From Hermatobates lingyangjiaoensis (taxonomy: Eukaryota; Arthropoda; Insecta; Hemiptera; Hermatobatidae): a stretch of DNA of 64,000 bases. The position numbers and the translations under genes are program-made. The notes beneath the pieces are model-generated. The model ran no database searches and was not told the DNA's origin. It worked only from the letters and a program-made list of their open reading frames with translations. Location of the stretch: contig JAPFBL010001105.1 in assembly GCA_026182355.1 (NCBI GenBank), positions 1-64,000 on the forward strand. Reading direction: 5' to 3'. Positions 53,890-63,600 of the stretch are shown here, in pieces. Each line of letters starts with the position of its first letter. Position 1 is the first letter of the stretch.

Positions 53890-53988
53890 GGACCAGGCTA
53901 GCTCAGTGGTTACGTGCTCACCTCTGGACTGATACGACCGGGGTTCAATCCTCACCTGGCCCTCGATTTATTCACGCGGGAGGTGAAG
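53888..53988 (+). mobile_element. tRNA-derived SINE, 3'-truncated
   Basis: Best-kept head: GGACCAGGCTAGCTCAGTGG then TTACGTGC, B box GGGGTTCAATCCTC, ACCTGGCCC, then CGATTTATTCACGCGGGAGG, where it ends. Confidence 0.85.
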
Positions 53989-54034
53989 TTTTCATTTTTT
54001 AATTTTTATTTGGCTTTTATCTCTTTATCTTCCC

Positions 54035-54220
54035 TGTCTACCTTTCCTCCGAAAGTTGGCTACACTGTTTGAGTGCTTCAGTTCGAACGCCAAGTCAGTC
54101 GTTATCAGCCTTTGGAGCGATTCACTTCTTTTCCTGAAGACGAGAACATCGAAATATAGTAGTGAGTTCAGGGGTTTCCTTTCTATGTGTTCTTTTTTTA
54201 AATTCTAGTTTATAATATAT
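54035..54220 (+). mobile_element. HH-I element copy
   Basis: A leader, the core, then AGTAGTGAGTTCAG, TTTCTATGTGTTC and TA. The reverse copy is at 63100-63180. Confidence 0.75.
54126..54166 (+). ncRNA. Hammerhead-like motif, family HH-I, short helix II
   Basis: CTGAAGA (54134-54140), C, GAGAACATC (two pairs), GAAA (54151-54154), ATAT, A. Confidence 0.5.
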
Positions 54221-54243
54221 ATATATATATATATATTTTTATA

Positions 54244-54449
54244 TATGATCAAACCACAATAAGAAATGGGAAAACAAGACTAAGATCTTTCAGCCGTAAC
54301 AAGCGGTCTTCGTCAGAGTCAAAAACCCAACTGATGGGTTTTTGACTCTGACGAAGACCGCTTGTTACGGTTGAAAGATCTTAGTCTTGTTTTCCCATTT
54401 CTTATTGTGGTTTGATCATTGATTGTTGTTTCACGTATTTATGTGAGAT

Positions 54450-54455
<6 letters not shown>
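54244..54455. mobile_element. HH-A foldback with both cores present
   Basis: Minus arm 54246-54331, plus arm 54335-54452, TA both sides. Confidence 0.85.
54344..54386 (+). ncRNA. Hammerhead ribozyme-like motif, family HH-A
   Basis: GACT, CTGACGA (54348-54354), A, GACCG/CGGTT, GAAA (54373-54376), AGATCT, T, AGTC. The minus core 54288-54316 has one helix II mismatch. Confidence 0.7.
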
Positions 54456-54484
<29 letters not shown>

Positions 54485-55550
54485 TGTATGTATATAGTTT
54501 GATGTGTATGCAGAAAGAGCATAGTATACATAGATTGCTACAATATTTGTTCATGTGATGCTGAACATTGTCTGCACAGTGCTGCTTTATACCAAAGGGA
54601 AAGCCTTTTGGCACTGTTTGAAAATGATTGATTTTGGGAGAATAATTGAAGTACGAGACCTGGTTAATGTTTTAAACGTTGCTCTGATGGAGAAAGTTGT
54701 TGAAGTGGTTGGGTTGGTGTATAAGGTGTGTGGAGAGGTTGGTGGTGGGTGGGTGGGTGGGTTTTGTTTGAAGAGGGTTTTGAGTGCAAAGAGGCCAGAG
54801 AGTGAGAGAGCTATAAACCATTGGTTAGAATGCCGGGAATCCCTGTGGCAGGGCTGTCACTTTCTGCCCCTTAAGTGGGGGAAGGAGAGGAGAACTCATA
54901 CTAGCAACAAATAGCTCCCCCAGGAATGTTCTGCCAGCACCCCTTGATATTATTCCACTGTTTTCAATCTTCATTTTACTCTTGTAACTTAAGTCTCAAA
55001 ACTATACTTTGAAACCCATTTCATTTGACAAGCATATAAATCTAGCTTCAATATTAGTAATGGATATGTAATCACGAATAGCTGTGCTTTCCAATCTATC
55101 AACTGTAATATTAATGTACATTCTATGTCAAACATGTGCTGTGATATTCAGCATTACTATATACTGCCTCTGTTATCAAACACCCTTTTGCACACACACA
55201 AACACAAACACACTATCTCCTTACAAATTCATCATGATAATGTTAAGTCTCAGCTATATATTTTAAACCTTTCTATGGTATAATATAAATTAAATATAAA
55301 TATATTAAAAAATTCTACTTTTTTTTATATGAATATATAATTCGAAAAGAAAAGTTGTTTTTCTAGAAAAATATATTATTTTTAAGGAAAATATTATACT
55401 GAAATATAATAATAATATAATATTATATTATTGAAACTGTATAAGATATATATGTGTGTGTATATCATGGAGTATGTATCAATAAATTCCGTAAGATAGT
55501 ATTTCGACCAGGAAAAAAACGCTCGCGCGCACACACTCACACGCACGCAC
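54456..55550. other. No gene supported; G-rich patch at 54700-54800
   Basis: A plus frame of 119 codons (54555-54914) has ordinary composition (VVEVVGLVYKVCGEVGG), but no domain, splice signals or homology I recognise. The stretch after it is AT-rich. Confidence 0.35.
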
Positions 55551-55552
55551 AC

Positions 55553-55607
<55 letters not shown>

Positions 55608-55863
55608 TATGTAAAAAAAATTTTTGAAATTGTTTTAGATAACAACTAAATAGTTTTAAGTCTCATAACGTACTTTATATGAAGCTATTTGTTAAGTCTC
55701 ATAACAAATCTTAAATATAAGTTTGATGTATATATATATAAAAAAACAAAATTGAACATACTATTGTAATCAAAGGTCAAAAGAACATGTAATACTGTAA
55801 GTGGTGCATGTGCAATAAAGATATTTTCAAAATAAAACACACACACGCACACACATACACACA

Positions 55864-55946
<83 letters not shown>

Positions 55947-55966
55947 ACACACACACACCACACACG
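55551..55966. repeat. Two (CA)n microsatellites
   Basis: CA at 55553-55607 and 55841-55966, with GC and TA interruptions, separated by 230 bp of unrecognised sequence. Confidence 0.95.
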
Positions 55967-56045
55967 CACGTATAGAAAAATTGTTTTATTATACAGAAAA
56001 AATCCATTTTTTCACTTCTAGGAATAAAAAGTAGAACGAATTTGT

Positions 56046-56290
56046 AGGGTAAAAAGTTAATGAAATGGTCTCCACATATACAAATTTATTGAACACGTAG
56101 TGTTCTTCCTTAGCCATTAGCTAAAAAATATAATGACACCAGAGAGTTATCTATAGTATACAGTATATATAATGTTGTTATAAACGCGTTTTTTGTACCA
56201 TTAAATTTTTATATGTGGAGACCATTTCATTATCTTTTTACCCTACAATGAGTAAATACCATATAATAACTGATTGCACTACGTTAGAAT
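56046..56290. mobile_element. HH-F foldback, ribozymes decayed
   Basis: The minus core reads CTAAGGA...GTGTTCAATA. The plus arm has only ACGCGT, TTTGTACC onward. Ends CCCTACAATGAGTAAATACC. Confidence 0.75.
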
Positions 56291-57205
56291 TCGAACGAAT
56301 TTATTTAATTCACTCATATATTTCTACATCTGTTGTTATCAGGAGAAGAATGGTTGCCTAGATGTTTTAGCAGTAAATATCCATCTGGCATAGCCGGTCT
56401 AAAAAATGAATAATACGTAATTCTCCTATACTAATTAAGAATCAGAAATTGTAAAACCAAAAAAAATTTTTAATATTTTGGATATGTTTCAATTAAAATT
56501 TACTTATTCACCCTAAATTAGATGTTGGGCTATAAAATATATTGGTAATCTACTGAAAAATGTTTTTCAATAGACTGTGCGATTATGATGGCTGATTATT
56601 ATGGTTAAACGATTTTCAAAAGTTTATTCTGTTGCGTAGTTTTTACTGCATTTCTCTTTGCGCAATAATACATAGTACCTCTTAATCGCAACAGTACTGC
56701 CTTTTCAAGTGTAACAGTTGGAAAATTTCCTGCATTTTGCTTTTAGTTTCAAAATCCTCTGTAATGCATGCTTCCTCGAGCAAATTTACCTTTGTTAAAA
56801 AGGTCAGTGAGGAGAAAACAATTGTATTAACCTATATTTCATTTTGCAAAACAACTCTTTCAAACTCTGTCAAACAAAGCAAAAAAAAAATGTCAAAAAT
56901 ACAAAAACAACAATATATAATTACGAATTCTTAATTTTTGTTAAATAATAATGATAATAATAAAAATAGTAGTTATAATAATGTTAAATATGAAGGAGAT
57001 TGATTGCTTTCGGCACTTTTAGATCGATGCCTTATACACATATTAATTTATGAGAAACTAAAATCACTCAAATATATAATCGAATCGGTTTCAAAACAGT
57101 GAACATACCTTCACTACTGAAGGTACTGTGAAAAAATTCTATAGTTTGTACTATTTTTGAATTATTTGAATCATTAGTTGTGAAATCCGTAATTGTGTGG
57201 TATTT
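56291..57205. other. AT-rich, no gene recognised
   Basis: Nothing recognised. Confidence 0.5.
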
Positions 57206-57209
57206 AATC

Positions 57210-57475
57210 ATTCTGAGGTAAAATGGATAAACAAACAAAAGTCTCCACACAAATGAAGTTTTATTCAACAACAACAAGGCGTTTCGAACACTTTGTGTTC
57301 ATCATAAGGAAGACACCGAAGGATGTTGTGATGAAGGTTTTCACTGGACCAACCCATCATCAGCACATCCTTCGGTGTCTTCCTGATGATGACACAAAGT
57401 GTTCGAGGCGCGTTGTTGTTGTTATTGAATAAAACTTCATTTGTGTGGAAACTTTTGTTTGCTTATATATTTTAC
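57210..57475. mobile_element. HH-D foldback
   Basis: Same layout as 11606-11905 with GTTTTCACTGGACCAACCC at the centre. Cores altered: minus CTTATGA, plus GAGG for GAAA. Helix II GACAC or GAACAC/GTGTTC is kept. Confidence 0.8.
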
Positions 57476-57654
57476 TTCAGAATTTAATTATTTGATTGTT
57501 ATAGAGGAATAATGGAAACTATATTCTTGAATATGGAAAGATATACGGATCATTTGTGAAAATCTGGGATCATTAAAGAAAATAGAATTAGAAAAAAATT
57601 AGGATTTAATGATAAACTCGTCAAGAACTGTTATTTAGATTCACAGAAGGGGTT

Positions 57655-57990
57655 CTTGAGGATTTTGGTCATAAAACATACAACTCCTGATTATGTACCA
57701 ACGTTTTGCCAAAAGTTGTTCATTTTCAAGGCTTGTTTTAGAGGAAACACTATTTAACGGACCATGCTTTTATCTAACTTCATCATAATGTATATCTGTT
57801 ATCATGCAGCCAGATAAATAGCATGGTCCGTTAAATAGTGTTTCCTCTAAAACAAGCTTTGAAAATGCCAAACAACTTTTGGCGAAACGTTGGCATATAA
57901 TCAGGAGTTGTATGTTTTATGACCAAAATTCTCAAGAACCCCTTCTGTGAATTTGAAATATCAGTGGTCGAGAAGCTATATCAATATCAA
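57655..57990. mobile_element. HH-G foldback
   Basis: Arms AACTCCTGATTATGTACC...CAAGGCTTGTTTTAGAGGAA and inverse, short centre. It continues to GTCGAGAAGCTATATCA as at 24240. Confidence 0.8.
57856..57894 (+). ncRNA. Hammerhead-like motif, family HH-G (U3/A8 class)
   Basis: GCT, TTGAAAA (57859-57865), T, helix II GCCAAA/TTTGGC, GAAA (57884-57887), ACGT, T, GGC. Here A6 is conserved, so only positions 3 and 8 differ from CTGANGA. Confidence 0.6.
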
Positions 57991-58054
57991 TGTTATTTAG
58001 ATTTTTCTTTGTTTTCCAACGCTCACATTTTTAAGGCTTTCACTTTTTAGTGCT

Positions 58055-58373
58055 GTTCAAGGTGAGGGGGGGGGGACTGTGGCTCATTTATTACTTGACA
58101 CCCATTTTAGTAATGGTCGAGCCCCAAATTACGTGCTGATTCTACTTAGGGAGTCCTAAATTTTGCCTAACTGAAGTGTATTTCAAGTAGTGATATTTAA
58201 CGAGTATCTGACATCGTACAGGCTCGGGACCGACGGTTTAACATCTTCTTTGAGGGACGAAATGCTCAGGTTTATTTTTCTCCCGAGTGAATAAATCAAA
58301 GGTCAGTTGGGAATCGAACCCCAACCCTACCAGTTCAGAGACGAGTACGTTAACCATTAAGCTAACCTGGCTT
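58055..58373 (-). mobile_element. tRNA-derived SINE, tail type 2
   Basis: A box TTAGCTTAATGGTTAACG and B box GGTTCGATTCC on the minus strand, the full body, then AGTAATAAATGAGCCACAGT and a poly-C run. Confidence 0.85.
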
Positions 58374-58439
58374 CATCATTAAACGAATTATCTTGATGTT
58401 TTGAATTGTTAAGAATATTCTATATATATATATATATTA

Positions 58440-58925
58440 TTCTAACGATTATCAAACCACAATATGAAAATAGGAAAACAAAGATTAAGATCTTTCAACC
58501 GTAACAGGCGGTCTTCGTCAGAGTCAAAAACGCAACTGAAATACTAGATGCAGGACACATCTGGTGAGGGGTTGAGAAGAGTGGGAGAGAAGAGTAGTAT
58601 TTTAAAACTTTTTTTTTCGTTTCATTTTTTTTGCGCAGAAAAGGACAGTTAACGGATAGTTTTTACTCTTTCTTACTGTACTCCTTTGTTTCCCCAAACA
58701 TCCCTTTCTGGACATTAGTCCTTTCCTGCGCTTCCACCCTTTTAAAATTCCACTCTTCTCAACCCCTCACCAGATGTGTCCTGCAATTAGTGTTTCAGTT
58801 GGGTTTTTGGCTCTGACAAAGACCTCTTGTTACGGTTGAAAGATTTTAGTTTTGTTTTCCCATTTTCATATTTTAATTTGATCATTGATTGTTATTTCAC
58901 GTGTTTATGTGAAATCTTTTTATAT
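58440..58925. mobile_element. HH-A foldback with long leaders
   Basis: Minus arm 58447-58620 and plus arm 58640-58925 include the leader seen at 15410. The plus core 58813-58841 has CTGACAA (G8 changed). Confidence 0.85.
58483..58525 (-). ncRNA. Hammerhead ribozyme-like motif, family HH-A
   Basis: CTGACGA (58521-58515), A, GACCG/CGGTT, GAAA (58496-58493), AGATCT, T. The helix I strand reads AATC instead of AGTC. Confidence 0.6.
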
Positions 58926-59054
58926 ATTCTAAAAAATTCTATATATTGGTTGAACACTAACACACTGATATCTCCTTTCATAACATGTAGAGAAGTAATT
59001 TAACGTGAAAATTCTATTGATGCCTAACTAATATAAATCTTTCTTTTGTTTCAG

Positions 59055-59165
59055 TTCCACCGCAGAAGATTCAAATAGTCGATGACAAAGGAGTAGAAAA
59101 AAACAACTTCGTAGGTCCTTACGAAGAAGGTGCTACCCTCAAGCTTTCGTGTATCGTCACCGGAG
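59055..59165 (+). CDS. Internal exon: N-terminal half of an Ig domain, sidestep-like cell-surface protein
   Basis: The exon is preceded by a pyrimidine-rich tract ending TTTGTTTCAG and followed by the donor GTAAAT. It is 111 bp, starts and ends in phase 1 (2 nt + 36 codons + 1 nt), and is open in one frame. The protein reads PPQKIQIVDDKG, then about eight residues, then GPYEEGATLKLSC and IVTG. The PP...I.D..G...GP..EG..L.L.C.VTG pattern is the A-to-B-strand half of the Ig C2 domain that follows the first V-set domain in arthropod sidestep-family (nephrin/Syg-like) adhesion receptors. The Cys is the B-strand half of the domain disulphide; the Trp and partner Cys would lie on the next exon. Phase 1-1 is usual for Ig exons. 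I found no other convincing exon of this gene in the window. Domain class is firm; the sidestep assignment is a family-resemblance judgement. Confidence 0.85.
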
Positions 59166-60904
59166 GTAAATTGAAGTTATTATATACAATATCTTATAAA
59201 ATGAAACAAAACATCATTTTAAATTTATCAAAGTTACCATCTGAAAAATAATATTCAGATAAATATTATCTAAAAAAAAAAACATAATAGTTATTATGAT
59301 TAAAAGTATCTGATTACACTCAAGACACAAATTGATAATATTAAATATAAAACTCAAAACTCAATTAAATATTAATAACTGACTCAAAATACAGTTTTTA
59401 TTTTATATCTTTCAATAATTGTATAAATTTACAGTTATGAAATTCCACTATTTCATCTTATGCGATCAAATGATAAATATTTTATTGCCATTACTGAAAT
59501 TTAATCATTATTAGAAATTACAAACATTTTTGTCTCTCCATTAAAACCAGGTCTGTCCAGTTAAACTTCCCAGTTATAATTTACAATACTTTACTTGATT
59601 ATTTGATGTCATTTTCTAATTTTTATTGGAGATAAACCTGAAAATAATAGAACAAAAATGATTGATTTGTTAATAGAAAACGGCATTTTATATAATATAG
59701 CATGATGTTATATATATATATATATATTCTATAATCTGTTAAAATTTTATTGATTAATAAATAACTATAAATTTTTAGTAAAAATCATTTTCAGGAAAAA
59801 ACTAAATGTTTTCCTAATTGATTTTCCTTATTTTCAATCAAATGGAGAAAATTTAGAAATTTTTGTTCTTTTTTTTTATTTTTATTTAAAAAATACGATG
59901 TATTAGTATTTTTTAAATCAGTGTTATGATTTTGTTGAGATTTAGAAAGCTAACTACTATTGTCCATGCCAGGAATCTGAACCTTGGAAATGTTTTTTGT
60001 TGTGCATGGTGGTGCACTCATGGTCATACAGGAATCCATGTTATTGTTTTCCATTTGTCATGACCATAGTATTTACTTTCATACATTTCTATTTTTTTCT
60101 AAAATAAAATAAATCGTAATATTTTTATTTTTCTTTTCATCTTCATTAATTCTAATTCTAATTAGTATTACGGATACTACAAAGTTTTGATAAATTAAAC
60201 ATTTTGAAAACATATTGTTTTCAAATGTTTGAACCCCGACTCTACCAGTTCAGAGACGAGTACGTCTCATGGTACTATTTTTGAATTGTTTGATTGTTAG
60301 GGAGGAATAATGGAAACTGCATTCTTGAATATGAAAAGATACGAGTCATTTGTATCTTTCAATAAAGACTATATCTTTCAATTTTTCATATTATTTCCTT
60401 AACCGCCTTTTCCTGACGAGTTAGATATAAATAAATAATAAGAATTAACAAAAATTAATAATAAGTGTCATGTTAAGGAAGATAAATGATTTATTCAATT
60501 CTTCAGTCCCCTGATTTTCCACGCGTAAATGTCTCTACGAAAATTCGCGGTTTCTTGTTTTTTTTTTGCTGTTTCTGAGAAATAGCATCAGTTGTTTGTT
60601 TTGCTAGTACCACATATTTTGAACTAGCTAAAATAATTTAATCTATAGCCATGAGTTTACATATTCTTATTAGACAACTGTTCACAAATATTTTTTTTTT
60701 ATGTATAAAAGTTCAAAATAAGTTTGATAAAAAACCATTATCGCGGTTCTACGGACTTTCCTTTAACGGATTTCAGATGCTACGTACAAAATCAGGTGCT
60801 TCAGACTGCTGTGAATCGGTCAGACGTAGTCCGATATTTGCGCAGTTGAAAGCTAGATGACCATATCTTTCATTAATTCATTAACTGTGCAATCTGTTAT
60901 AGTG
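59166..60904 (+). other. Probable intron after the Ig exon
   Basis: AT-rich. It contains a (TA)n at 59709 and a SINE B-box fragment (minus) at 60229-60265. I found no following Ig exon with the expected W or C. Confidence 0.5.
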
Positions 60905-61030
60905 TGGTATTTACTCATGTTTGGAAAAGTATTAAGTCTCCACACAAAAAAGTTTATTACTAGAAACTTAAAAACGCGTTTCGAACACTTGATGTTCTTC
61001 TTCAGGTTACATCTGTTCTGCTGGGGTGGT
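60905..61030 (-). mobile_element. HH-D-like element copy
   Basis: GTGGTATTTACTCATG at the left and the ribozyme at the right, as expected for a minus copy. Confidence 0.7.
60973..61005 (-). ncRNA. Hammerhead ribozyme-like motif, family HH-D
   Basis: CTGAAGA (61005-60999), A, helix II GAACA/TGTTC, GAAA (60982-60979), ACGCGT. Confidence 0.6.
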
Positions 61031-61375
61031 TGTTCGTGAGGTGAGACCAAGCAAGGACATAATCCTTATCCTAAGGATTATAGTTTTCTTAGCTGCGTCC
61101 GAACCGTGTAGACGTTTGATCCCGGTTTTTCAACCTTCCTTTGTCTTCGTGTTGTGTGTTTTTTTTTAAATATTTCACTTTTTTTTAAACCATAGTAGCG
61201 TCCGAATACAGTAGGATAAGAAACTTCGGACAATCCGACAATTCGGATAGGCGTTCCCTCCTTTTTGTATGCCAAACCGAGATATCAGTGGAATTTATTT
61301 CCCTTTGTGAATATTTCTTCACATAATATTTTACTGATACCGAGGTACTTACCTCGGTACTTTCCAAAGTTTGGT

Positions 61376-61788
61376 TTGGTACTTTCCAAACTGGGAGGCG
61401 CGGACTAGTCTAAAGGGAGCCGCAAAAATTAGTCACAATGAACAATTCACCCAATTACTGCTAAAGTTTTCTTTGTAAAAAATGATTTTCTGTCTTGGCT
61501 GCAATGAAATCCAAATATCGAGCTCGTTTAGTTGTAAAAAAAGAGTTACGAGTAGCTATATTGTCACAAACACCAAGATTTGATAAACTTCATGCTAATA
61601 GACAAGCACATCCATCTCATTAAAAACAATAATAAAATATCGTTTTCCATTAGTTTGTATGAATAAATTATATAAGAGGAAAAATGTTTGTGTTTTTATT
61701 TTATGAAATCTTCAGGGCGGGGGGGGGGGCACCAAATGATTAAATATTTTTAAGGGAGGCTTAGTAACATCATGTTTGGAAACCACTG
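61376..61788. mobile_element. hAT-like non-autonomous element
   Basis: TTTCCAAACTGGGAGGCGCG at the left and TGTTTGGAAACCACTG at the right are inverted. GGGCGGGGGGGGGGCACC lies subterminally. No transposase. Confidence 0.5.
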
Positions 61789-61799
61789 TACTAGTTTCT

Positions 61800-62560
61800 T
61801 ATTTATTTTTCTTTGTGAACATTTCTTCAAAAACCTGTATCCAAAAATACAGTGCAACAATGTAACCATTTCAAGCAAACTGAATTGAAAACCAGGACCT
61901 AAGAAAATGCATTAACTTCAAATATAGATCAAATCCTTAATTATATAAAATAATTGACAATAGATTTATAGACCCATTAGATAAACAGTGAACCGAATAT
62001 AGTGCAAGAGTTTTTTTCTTTCATTAACACACAAGCAAAGAATATGATTACTGGTAAACTATTTTCGACTAATCCAAGTTTCAATTCAGCAATAATTTAA
62101 ACAGTTTTATGCTTAAAATTTAAAATTGAATTTATAAAAAAAAAAATTTTTTTTGGTACCTACAGTTTTTAAACTTGGCATATAACTTTTATATTTTTTT
62201 TCTTTTTTTAAGAAAAATATGTTGTATGGTAGCAAAAGAATAACCAGGTTAGAACTTGTTTTTGAAGTGGTCAATTGATAAGTTTTCTTTAAAAAAAAAA
62301 AAAACTCGACCCAATGTGACACCATCTTGGCAGAACAGTCCTTCTTTCTTCTGCTATCAAACTTAGAAAAAAGGAAAACTTTTCCCTTTGTTCTCATCCC
62401 TTCTAATTCCGCCATATTCTTGTATCAGCCTTGCAGCTTCTTTTCCTGTTTAATAACTTAATATTCTTTCTTTTAATATCTTTATAAAACAATAAACAAC
62501 TTCATAAATTTTAACAAAAAATGTATTTGGATCTTATTGCAAATTCAATATTGTCCTTTT
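61800..62560. other. No gene recognised
   Basis: AT-rich with poly-T and poly-A. The minus frame 62113-62415 is Lys/Phe-rich and unsupported. Confidence 0.45.
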
Positions 62561-62582
62561 TTCCCATTTCATGTTGTGGTTT

Positions 62583-62587
<5 letters not shown>

Positions 62588-62627
<40 letters not shown>
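62588..62627. repeat. (TA)n microsatellite
   Basis: Sits directly at the 3' end of the minus PLE fragment. A second TA tract at 63058-63098 ends the plus fragment. Confidence 0.95.
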
Positions 62628-62629
<2 letters not shown>

Positions 62630-62631
<2 letters not shown>

Positions 62632-62700
62632 TATACTTTGGGAGCAGACCTTCTTTTAAACATACCTCATTAAATATCTTGCCAACATTAAGTTTAGTAT
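62630..62700 (-). pseudogene. PLE N-terminal ORF fragment
   Basis: TKLNVGKIFNEVCLKEG, LLPKYT, then (TA)n. Confidence 0.65.
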
Positions 62701-62870
62701 GTTGGGAAAAAGTTCATGTAGGGAATTTTGTAGCAAACCTGTTACTCATGTTTATTAAGGTAGTGTTTTTAAAAGTATATTTTATTATTAGTTATGTTTG
62801 ATAGAAGTGATGTAATTGTTATTGTAAATAAGTATTTATTAGAATCGTTAAAAAAACCTTGTATATAGAA

Positions 62871-62906
62871 TCCTTGAGAATGGTCAACGTAGACCGAAAC
62901 GTCGGA
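62871..62906 (+). ncRNA. Hammerhead-like motif, family HH-N (U3/A8 class), directly before a PLE ATG
   Basis: TCC (62871-62873), TTGAGAA (62874-62880), T, helix II GGTC/GACC with loop AACGTA, GAAA (62896-62899), ACGT, C, GGA (62904-62906). Apart from U3 and A8 every expected position is kept. Helix I TCC/GGA pairs. Confidence 0.6.
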
Positions 62907-62907
62907 C

Positions 62908-63054
62908 ATGTGTAATATGAAAAATACATTTAAAGATAAAAAAATCGGTGAGTTAATTTATATGATACCACAAAGATGGAAAAGTAGCATTCGAACCTTG
63001 AAAAGCTATGTAGGAAACATACTAAACTTAATGTTGGCAAGATATTTAATGAGG

Positions 63055-63055
<1 letters not shown>
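62908..63055 (+). pseudogene. PLE N-terminal ORF fragment, frameshifted
   Basis: MCNMKNTFKDKKIGELIYM, IPQRWKSSIRTL. After that the homology moves one frame (EKLCRKHTKLNVGKIFNEV). ATG at 62908 or 62917. (TA)n follows. Confidence 0.7.
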
Positions 63056-63104
<49 letters not shown>

Positions 63105-63180
63105 GAATTTAAAAAAGAACACATAGAAAGGAAACCACTGAACTCACTACTATATTTCGATGTCCTCGTCTTCAGGAACG
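63105..63180 (-). mobile_element. HH-I element copy
   Basis: Core 63155-63175: CTGAAGA, C, GAGGACATC, GAAA, ATAT, A. Helix II is only two pairs. Confidence 0.7.
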
Positions 63181-63235
63181 ATATATATATATATATATAT
63201 ATACGTTTCACGGTGAATCACAAACACATTTACTG

Positions 63236-63268
63236 TCTCTAATTTTCGGTTGAACCGTCATCAGGAGA
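63236..63268 (-). ncRNA. Hammerhead ribozyme-like motif, family HH-B2
   Basis: CTGATGA (63264-63258), C, GGT/ACC with loop TCA, GAAA (63247-63244), AATT, A. Helix I TCTC/GAGA. Confidence 0.65.
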
Positions 63269-63355
63269 GTTGAGATAGGAACACCAAGCGCACTTGTGAA
63301 GCAACGGTTGGATACCCAAGTGCTTCACAAGTGCGCCTGGTGTCCCTATCTCAAC

Positions 63356-63388
63356 TCTCCTGATGACGGTTCAACTGAAAATTAGAGA
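63356..63388 (+). ncRNA. Hammerhead ribozyme-like motif, family HH-B2
   Basis: CTGATGA (63360-63366), C, GGT/ACT (one G-U pair), GAAA (63377-63380), AATT, A, GAGA. Confidence 0.6.
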
Positions 63389-63484
63389 CAGTAAGTGTGT
63401 TTGTCCTTAGTTCTGTGTTTGTGATTCACCGTGAAACGTTTGTTGTCCTTTTGGATCGTTTTCCTGTTTACAATATATATATAA

Positions 63485-63600
63485 AACGAGTCAGCCGCGG
63501 CTGCTCGCAGGAGTAATTCTACCTGATGACGACGCTGGTCGAAATATAGTAGTCAGTCTAATATGCTTTTATTTTTGTTTTTCTCCTTTTATTATTAAGC
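63485..63600 (+). mobile_element. HH-I element copy
   Basis: GAGTCAGCCGCGGCTGCTCG leader, core, then AGTCAGTCTAATATGC. Preceded by TA. Confidence 0.7.
63519..63553 (+). ncRNA. Hammerhead ribozyme-like motif, family HH-I
   Basis: CTAC (63519-63522), CTGATGA (63523-63529), C, helix II GAC/GTC with loop GCTG, GAAA (63541-63544), ATAT, A, GTAG. Helix I CTAC/GTAG is perfect and differs from CTTC/GAAG at 39.27 kb by a compensated pair. Confidence 0.7.

Larger units (their letters stand above)
63200..63475. mobile_element. HH-B2 foldback
   Basis: Two arms of about 120 bp with cores on both strands. Outer parts CACGGTGAATCAC / GTGATTCACCGTG. Confidence 0.85.

Noticed and set aside
53888..53965. Functional tRNA gene
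   Set aside because: A and B boxes are good, but the sequence continues into the shared SINE body and the acceptor and anticodon arms are imperfect. All copies behave as SINE heads.
54555..54914. 119-codon gene
   Set aside because: No domain, no splice context, sits in a G-rich patch with simple GGTGG repeats; composition is explained by those.
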